This document shows, piece after piece, positions 5,222-10,576 of a stretch of 10,576 nucleotides of DNA (position 1 is its first letter; each line of letters begins with the position of its first letter). The stretch spans positions 1-10,576 of the forward strand of contig JABDJE010000079.1 in NCBI GenBank assembly GCA_013002625.1, read 5' to 3'. Under the pieces are notes generated by a model. It was not told the DNA's origin. It ran no database searches and saw nothing but the letters and a program-made list of their open reading frames with translations. The translations under genes were made by a program, and so were the position numbers. This DNA comes from Saprospiraceae bacterium (GTDB taxonomy: Bacteria > Bacteroidota > Bacteroidia > Chitinophagales > Saprospiraceae).

Positions 5222-7909
5222 ATGAAAAATCTACTGACGCTTGCCTTAATGTGCATGTTTACGCTATTGAATGCGCAACCCCAGGATACTACAGATCCAA
5301 ACGAGGAAAAATCTTATCAACGACGCGCTTATACCACTAAAAATATAGACACCGGAATCGTACCACAAATCGATGGTATACTTGATGATGCTATTTGGGA
5401 CAGCGTACCCTGGGCAGAAGAATTTACTGTCAGCATGCCCAATAATGGAGATGTACCCAAGCGTTCCACAAAATTCAAGATACTCTATGATACAAAGAAC
5501 CTGTATGTAGCCTATCGTGCTTACCATGAAGACCCTGAAAAGATCGAGAACAGATTGTCACGACGTGATAATTTTCCAGGCGACTGGGTTGAAATAAATA
5601 TTGATTCCTACTTTGATCACAATACCGCTTTCTCATTTACAACCTCTGTATCGGGTGTGAAGGGAGATGAATTTGTAACCGGGAATGGCGATAATTGGGA
5701 TACCAACTGGAACCCTATCTGGTATGCCAAAACCAATATTGATGAAGAAGGGTGGACCGCAGAAATTAAAATTCCAATGAGTCAACTGCGATTCGGAGAT
5801 AAAGAAAACCATGTATGGGGTTTTCAGGTTATGCGCCGTGATTTTGGTTCTGATGAGCGCAGCACATGGCAGTGGGTACCGCCCAATGTAAATGGATGGG
5901 TGAGCAACTTTGCAGAACTTCATGGTATAACAGGTATTAAGCCCGCCAAGCAATTGGAAATTCAACCCTTTGTGGTTGCCAACCATCATGTATTTGAAAA
6001 AGAAGAAGGGAATCCATTTGCGGATGGATCGGAGACATCATTTAATTTTGGTGTCGATGGCAAGTATGCGCTGACATCAGATTTGACGCTTGACTTTACC
6101 ATCAATCCTGATTTTGGGCAGGTAGAAGCAGACCCTTCAAGAGTAACCTTGGATGGCTTCCAGATTTTCTTTGGCGAACAACGCCCTTTCTTTGTTGAAA
6201 ATGCAAATTTGTTCGAGTTCCGTGTTTCGCCGCTCGATGCGGGGGGTTCATTTGGAAACGACAACCTCTTTTATTCGCGTAGAATTGGAGCACAACCATC
6301 AGGGTTCGTTAATAACCCAACAGAGGCATTTGAAAACCGGCCAAGATTTACAACCATCATCGGTGCGGCTAAAGTGAGTGGTAAAACAAAAGATGGGTGG
6401 GGAATTTCATTTCTGGAAAGTGTAACGGCCGAAGAAACGGCAACAGTGACAAACAATGGGGTTGAAGAGACCAATATTATTGAGCCTCTGACAAATTATT
6501 TTGTTGCAGGAATCTCTAAAGATTTCAGGGAGGGTGGTTCAAGGATCAGTGCTAAATTGACAGGTGTAAACCGAAAACTAAGTAACACAGGACTTGAGGA
6601 TCAGTTTCATGATCAGGCCATAACCGGAGGATTGGATTTATGGCATTCGTGGAAGGGTAGAGAATGGCAAATCAGAGCCAATTATATATTTAGTAATGTG
6701 GAAGGGTCAGCGCAAAAAATCCTGGATACACAAACCAGTTTCGAGCATTACTATCAAAGACCTGATGCAGACCATTTAACTGTAGATGAGACCAGAACAA
6801 ACCTTACAGGAAATGGAGGCACATTTTCAATTGGTAATTACGGTGGTTCGGATAACCTCAGCTTTCAGACGGGGGTAACTTATCGGAGCCCTGGATTGGA
6901 TTTGAACGATATCGGATTTTTGAATACTGCAGATGAGATCAATCATGTTACATGGGTTGGATATCGATTCCCAAAACCATTTTCTGTTTTCAGATCATTC
7001 CGTATCAACGCAAACCACTATCAACGGTGGACAACGGGTGGAGAATATCTTTACAATGCGGTCAACACGAACATGCATGCATCATTTAAAAACTTTATGA
7101 ATTTAAGTATGGGAACCACATTGGAAATGTATGATGTATCCCAGAAGGCTTTATTCGGTGGTCCATTGTTGAAAAGATCACCAAGTTCATTCAGTTGGTT
7201 AAATTTTAATTCGGATTCCAGAAAGAAAGTCACTTTTGGATTTAATATTTCCGGAGGCCAATCCATTTGGCAAGATAAAGGCGCTGTCAATGTCATCAGC
7301 ACTGGCTTTTGGGGTGGTGCACAAATCAGTGATCGATTAAGCTTTAGTATAAATCCAAATTATTTCAAAAGCAATCGCGTATTGCAAAACGTCTCATCTG
7401 CAAACTTCAATGGTGATCCAAGATATATCATAGGTACAGTTAGACAAGAGACTTTTTCAGTATCCATGCGGCTTAATCTGAGTATCACGCCTAACATGAC
7501 CTTCCAGTATTGGGGCCAACCTTTCGTATCCAAAGGCACATACAAGGATTTCAAATTTATTACAGACCCACTGGCCCACACATATACAGATAGATTCCAA
7601 TTGTATAATGATACGCAACTGTCTTACAACGATATTGACCGACTATTTTCGGTGGATGAGAATGCTGATGGCCTGGCAGACTACAGCTTTGGAAATCCAG
7701 ACTTCAATTTCTTGCAGTGGCGTTCCAATCTGGTATTCAGATGGGAATACAGTCCTAACTCGGAATTCTTCCTGGTATGGCAGCAATCGACCACCAATTT
7801 TGGAGACCCTGCAAAAGGTATTTTCCCTTCATTGGATGATGACTTGTTCGGGGCCAGTTTTGACAACTTCTTTGTTATGAAATTGACCTATCGATTTTTT
7901 AATAAATAG
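5222..7909 (+). CDS. CBM9-like/DUF5916 outer-membrane beta-barrel protein
   Basis: An 895-residue exported protein. A signal peptide covers residues 1-18 (MKNLLTLALMCMFTLLNA), with cleavage likely after LNA. Residues about 45-235 form a carbohydrate-binding family 9-like (DOMON-like) beta-sandwich with IDGILDDAIWD (50-60), NLYVAYRAYHEDP (93-105) and GWTAEIKIPMSQLRF (177-191). From about 240 to the end is a DUF5916 region, recognised by TINPDFGQVEADP (293-305) and FFGEQRPFFVEN (316-327), followed by repeated amphipathic beta strands. It ends MKLTYRFFNK, with aromatics near the C-terminus as in outer-membrane barrels. The likely location is the outer membrane, with the sandwich in the periplasm or at the surface. 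The substrate is unknown; no SusC/SusD or glycoside hydrolase genes adjoin it. A weak -7-like TAATTTTC lies at 5191-5198. Confidence 0.9.
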   Translation: MKNLLTLALMCMFTLLNAQPQDTTDPNEEKSYQRRAYTTKNIDTGIVPQIDGILDDAIWDSVPWAEEFTVSMPNNGDVPKRSTKFKILYDTKNLYVAYRAYHEDPEKIENRLSRRDNFPGDWVEINIDSYFDHNTAFSFTTSVSGVKGDEFVTGNGDNWDTNWNPIWYAKTNIDEEGWTAEIKIPMSQLRFGDKENHVWGFQVMRRDFGSDERSTWQWVPPNVNGWVSNFAELHGITGIKPAKQLEIQPFVVANHHVFEKEEGNPFADGSETSFNFGVDGKYALTSDLTLDFTINPDFGQVEADPSRVTLDGFQIFFGEQRPFFVENANLFEFRVSPLDAGGSFGNDNLFYSRRIGAQPSGFVNNPTEAFENRPRFTTIIGAAKVSGKTKDGWGISFLESVTAEETATVTNNGVEETNIIEPLTNYFVAGISKDFREGGSRISAKLTGVNRKLSNTGLEDQFHDQAITGGLDLWHSWKGREWQIRANYIFSNVEGSAQKILDTQTSFEHYYQRPDADHLTVDETRTNLTGNGGTFSIGNYGGSDNLSFQTGVTYRSPGLDLNDIGFLNTADEINHVTWVGYRFPKPFSVFRSFRINANHYQRWTTGGEYLYNAVNTNMHASFKNFMNLSMGTTLEMYDVSQKALFGGPLLKRSPSSFSWLNFNSDSRKKVTFGFNISGGQSIWQDKGAVNVISTGFWGGAQISDRLSFSINPNYFKSNRVLQNVSSANFNGDPRYIIGTVRQETFSVSMRLNLSITPNMTFQYWGQPFVSKGTYKDFKFITDPLAHTYTDRFQLYNDTQLSYNDIDRLFSVDENADGLADYSFGNPDFNFLQWRSNLVFRWEYSPNSEFFLVWQQSTTNFGDPAKGIFPSLDDDLFGASFDNFFVMKLTYRFFNK

Positions 7910-7914
7910 AAAAA

Positions 7915-8529
7915 TTAATTATCTCCCTGGATGCGGTAGTTTCTCCTCCAATCCAACCATCCTTTTATACACAAAATCAAATAGACAAAGAAAAGGAACG
8001 CTATAAAATAAAGGCCCTTGTATAGATAGACAGGTACAGCAATGAGGTCCACAACGATCCAGATTATCCAATTCTGTAGGTATTTCTTCGCAAGAAGATA
8101 TTGTGCCACCAAGCTTCCAGATGTCGTGAACGCATCAAAATAATATAAGTCCGCGTCGGTAAATGTTCCCATAAAATACCCGAGCCCTGTAGTCACGACT
8201 AAGATCAGACCAATGGCTAAGAAAATGCCTTTAGATTTTAACTGGTGAATAGGTGCATCAGTATTATCATCGCCTTCCATAAACCAGACATACCAGCCAT
8301 AGATATTTAAAAATATGTATACCACATGCAGTAATAGATCCGAGTATAGTTTTGTTTGATAGAAGAGGAATGCCGATATACTCACGCTCAAAATACCAAA
8401 TGGCCAGGCCATGATTTTTTCCTTTGTTTGCAAGTAGACGCACAGGATACCCGAAAGGGTGGCGATGATTTCTAAAATAAGTTGTGGCTGAATATCTTCC
8501 AAAAAAAATGCTTTAATCTTGATGACCAA
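7915..8529 (-). CDS. pnuC: PnuC-family nicotinamide riboside (or thiamine) transporter
   Basis: A 204-residue inner-membrane protein with about seven transmembrane segments and the PnuC hallmarks NIYGWYVW (75-82), NWIIWIVVDLIAVPVYLYKG (153-172) and a positively charged C-terminal tail (DWRRNYR). PnuC proteins move nicotinamide riboside or related vitamins by facilitated diffusion; uptake is held in place by phosphorylation inside the cell. In Bacteroidota some relatives (PnuT) take thiamine. No kinase, thiamine gene or TPP riboswitch is in the window, so the substrate stays open, with nicotinamide riboside the default. The leader carries a structured element (8562-8627). The gene converges on the DUF5916 gene with only 5 bp between the stop codons, so no separate terminators fit between them. 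Confidence 0.92.
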   Translation of the reverse strand: MVIKIKAFFLEDIQPQLILEIIATLSGILCVYLQTKEKIMAWPFGILSVSISAFLFYQTKLYSDLLLHVVYIFLNIYGWYVWFMEGDDNTDAPIHQLKSKGIFLAIGLILVVTTGLGYFMGTFTDADLYYFDAFTTSGSLVAQYLLAKKYLQNWIIWIVVDLIAVPVYLYKGLYFIAFLFFVYLILCIKGWLDWRRNYRIQGDN

Positions 8530-8561
8530 GATAAAGCATAATTTTAAAGCTGTACTTATTT

Positions 8562-8627
8562 ACACTGAGCAGTTAGGGGTAAACTAAAAGTGCTGTTCTT
8601 TTTTTAGTTTAAATGCTTGACCAGTGT
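8562..8627 (-). promoter_or_regulatory. Candidate riboswitch-like leader structure of pnuC
   Basis: Three nested helices share one axis. They are ACACTG/CAGTGT (8562-8567/8622-8627), AGCA/TGCT (8568-8571/8614-8617) and a perfect 9-bp AAACTAAAA/TTTTAGTTT (8581-8589/8602-8610), with a 12-nt terminal loop and asymmetric internal loops, one of them holding the run ACCCCTAAC when read toward pnuC. It ends 32 nt before the pnuC start codon. A -7-like TATCTTTA on the minus strand (8632-8639) would place the transcript start close to the first helix. There is no T-run, so a terminator for the upstream gene is unlikely. I do not recognise it as a known riboswitch class; the TPP motif is absent. Confidence 0.5.
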
Positions 8628-8693
8628 GAATTAAAGATAATAATTCTTAACGTATTCTGGATAAGAAAGAGCTATTGAATTATTTGAACATGA

Positions 8694-10576
8694 TTAAAGA
8701 ATCAATGTAATGCTGCCAAAAATTGAATTTTGTTTTGATACATTCTGTGTTGAATATTCAATAGCATACATATACACCCCTTGTTCTAACAGCTTACCAT
8801 CCTTTATGCCATTCCAGGCTTCGTCAGGATCGCTTGAATGAAAAACCAGATTACCCCATCTGTCATAGACAGAGAGGGCGTAAGAATCAAACTGACAATT
8901 CGTATAGGCTTTAAATTCATTGTTACCCGGTAAGGTCGGTGAAAAGATATTTGGAATATAGATGTCTTCCACGTCTATGGTGATATATACCAGACTATCG
9001 CAGCCGGCATGATTTAGCAGAATCTGTTCATAGCTACCGGCTTCATCGTAACGTATTCCATTAAATGAATACCGCGCGCCTTCGCAGATGACCGTCTCTA
9101 CGTAGCTTTCTGTTGGACTATTGAATGTGATGTCTATTTCAAGTAAACTGTCACAACCCACATCATTATTGAAATTTTGAGTATAAACGCCTTCATTATC
9201 ATAAACCAATTGATTCACTTCGACTGATTCACCTTCACAAAGCTTATAGGCCAAACTTGAATAAGAGTGATTAAGCATTTCAATTGAAATAAAAAACAAG
9301 GAGTCACATCCTTCGGTATTTGACTTTCTGAATTCTAGATAGCGTTCCTCATATATCCATTCCTGATTGATGTAGATCGAGTCTCCCTGACAGATATAAT
9401 AGCTTTCATCAACCCTGTTTGATGCGTCAAGCTGGACTTCAATAAAGTACATCGTATCACACATCATCAGACCTGGGACAGCCTGTGTGTAGTCTCCCGC
9501 GACATCATATTCTTCACCATAAAACATTACAGATTCCCCACTGCAAATATTAAATATTGTATCCATACTGATATCATCGAGCAATTCAATAATTATTGTA
9601 TCTGCATAAGTAACAGCACATATTGTATCTATAAGTTGTGCTATATAGATTCCGGATGCAGTTACATTCAAATCACTCCCAGAAGTCCCATCGGACCATT
9701 GAATATTATTGTAACCGGCGTTGAGTTGAATTAAATCATCACAACTGACTATATCTTCTCCCAGATTAATGTCATATTCAATTTTTTCATTGATTCTGAG
9801 TTGAATCGTATCCACCGAGATACATCCATTTTGATTTGAAGCAACACAAATGATTTCATAGTCGCCAGCTTGCTCATTAACAATTAAAGAAGGACAACCA
9901 GGACATCCATAATTCGAATTGTTAACATACCATTGATAGTTGGTGAATTGGAGGTTGGAAGAGATTTCCACACTATTCTCGCAGGTAAAAGTATCTTGGC
10001 CTAATTCAAGAATTGTATTCTCAAAATAGCCTACTCGAATCGAGTCAATGACTTGATTACCGCAGGAATCCACTGCTTCTACTTGATAAAGACCATCAAA
10101 GGCGGCAGTAATAATTCTTTCGGTTTCACCTGTATTCCACTTGTAGCTGACAAAGCCCGGATCAGCAAGCAATTCAACTGCAGCATTTTCACAAACCAGT
10201 GTATCTTGTCCCAGGTCGAGCCACGGAACGGGTAGACAACAACAGCTGTCCCTGAAAATTGGATCTTCACAATCTATGAGACCATCCAAATTATCATCCA
10301 TACCATTGCCGCATATTTCCAAACAGGAATAAGTACATGCACCCTCTGTTTGAATTGAAACATTTGAAAAGTTTTTGGGTGTGATAATCGTGGTAAGCGC
10401 GGGATTGGCTTCGCTCAAACTGACAGGAGTTGAAATATGAGGACGATCGATGGTATTGACGGTATATAGTTCGTCACTTAGAATACAGGAGTTATCAGCC
10501 TCATCCAATGGTAAAAGGAGTTCGGCTATGAACCCCTTATCATCATTTTCGTGATATCCTGAAATCAATATCTGAC
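8694..10576 (-). CDS. T9SS-secreted multi-repeat surface protein, 5' partial
   Basis: The reading frame is open through the window's right edge, so the true N-terminus is missing; an apparent TTG start at 10568 (used here for numbering, 624 residues) is unlikely to be real. Residues 86-102 (CGNGMDDNLDGLIDCED) form a calcium-binding-like Cys/Asp loop common in secreted Bacteroidota proteins. Next come three Ig/PKD-like modules beginning LDLGQDTLVC (117), LELGQDTFTC (187) and INLGEDIVSC (267). Four tandem modules of exactly 51 residues follow (about 337-533), each with CxG near its start and a Cys-Asp pair 28 residues later. The C-terminus (537-624) is the gliding-motility-associated/T9SS type B sorting domain, with YIPNIFSPTLPGNNEF, YDRWGNLVF and a WNG motif. 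It is exported, moved by type IX secretion and probably attached to or released from the cell surface. Adhesion is an inference. Confidence 0.92.
   Translation of the reverse strand, partial: QILISGYHENDDKGFIAELLLPLDEADNSCILSDELYTVNTIDRPHISTPVSLSEANPALTTIITPKNFSNVSIQTEGACTYSCLEICGNGMDDNLDGLIDCEDPIFRDSCCCLPVPWLDLGQDTLVCENAAVELLADPGFVSYKWNTGETERIITAAFDGLYQVEAVDSCGNQVIDSIRVGYFENTILELGQDTFTCENSVEISSNLQFTNYQWYVNNSNYGCPGCPSLIVNEQAGDYEIICVASNQNGCISVDTIQLRINEKIEYDINLGEDIVSCDDLIQLNAGYNNIQWSDGTSGSDLNVTASGIYIAQLIDTICAVTYADTIIIELLDDISMDTIFNICSGESVMFYGEEYDVAGDYTQAVPGLMMCDTMYFIEVQLDASNRVDESYYICQGDSIYINQEWIYEERYLEFRKSNTEGCDSLFFISIEMLNHSYSSLAYKLCEGESVEVNQLVYDNEGVYTQNFNNDVGCDSLLEIDITFNSPTESYVETVICEGARYSFNGIRYDEAGSYEQILLNHAGCDSLVYITIDVEDIYIPNIFSPTLPGNNEFKAYTNCQFDSYALSVYDRWGNLVFHSSDPDEAWNGIKDGKLLEQGVYMYAIEYSTQNVSKQNSIFGSITLIL
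8967..9560 (-). repeat. Four 51-residue cysteine-paired repeats in the surface protein
   Basis: The first cysteines fall at residues 342, 393, 444 and 495, and the second at 370, 421, 472 and 523: an exact 51-residue period with a 28-residue gap in each unit. Each unit reads roughly CxGxSxxxNxxxYxxxGxYxQxxxxxxGCDSLxxIxI. Sequence identity between units is moderate, so they are old duplications kept at fixed length, probably disulfide-bonded beta modules. Confidence 0.8.

Noticed and set aside
8540..8640. TPP riboswitch upstream of pnuC
   Set aside because: The CTGAGA and ACCC-T-GAACCTGATC-type core of the TPP aptamer is absent; only an unrelated stacked hairpin is present.
10566..10568. TTG start codon for the surface protein
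   Set aside because: The frame stays open upstream to the window edge and the following residues are not a signal peptide, so the real start lies outside the window.
1..10576. CRISPR array, insertion sequence or transposase, toxin-antitoxin pair
   Set aside because: No regularly spaced direct repeats, transposase motifs or paired small genes were seen on either strand.

Overview
The window looks like chromosomal DNA from a member of the Bacteroidota, possibly near the Saprospiria. The evidence is: a surface protein ending in a type IX secretion (T9SS) type B, gliding-motility-associated sorting domain; a calcium-binding-like segment of the CGNGxDDxxDGLIDC type, common in that group; a CBM9-like/DUF5916 outer-membrane protein; a SatD-DUF3307 gene pair; promoter matches to the Bacteroidota -33/-7 consensus (TTG ... 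TAnnTTTG) instead of classic sigma-70 boxes; few Shine-Dalgarno sequences; and a tRNA gene without an encoded CCA. The exact lineage is an inference.

Layout. 39-112 (minus): tRNA-Arg(TCG). 113-621: no protein gene, but a long imperfect hairpin (144-199) carrying a copy of the tRNA 5' end, and a 127-nt region (322-448) that folds into a compact multi-branched RNA-like structure resembling part of group II intron domain I. 622-2757 (minus): a 711-residue fusion of a trypsin-like serine protease and a DNA/RNA non-specific (NUC1, beta-beta-alpha metal) nuclease without a signal peptide. 2758-3131: a divergent intergenic region with spaced TGACC repeats, a hairpin, and a promoter overlapped by two 20-bp near-identical operator-like repeats. 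3132-4483 (plus): a translationally coupled pair, satD-like and DUF3307. 4520-5086 (plus): cysteine dioxygenase. 5222-7909 (plus): DUF5916 outer-membrane protein. 7915-8529 (minus): PnuC-type vitamin/nucleoside transporter with a structured leader (8562-8627). 8694 to the window end (minus): a secreted multi-repeat adhesin-like protein, cut at its 5' end by the window edge.

How the genes may work together. The tRNA-proximal 3 kb (tRNA fragment repeat, intron-like relic, protease-nuclease) looks like accessory DNA, with the fusion as a probable intracellular conflict effector. The satD-DUF3307 pair is the best candidate for an undescribed system. SatD keeps the sequence skeleton of a class III nucleotide-cyclase domain, with catalytic positions altered, plus a C-terminal HTH. 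DUF3307 carries four i/i+4 His/Asp pairs, mostly in membrane segments. A two-site operator sits over their promoter. Together they look like an autoregulated ligand-sensing and membrane-enzyme module. The remaining genes are ordinary metabolic, envelope and transport genes with no evident functional link to one another.
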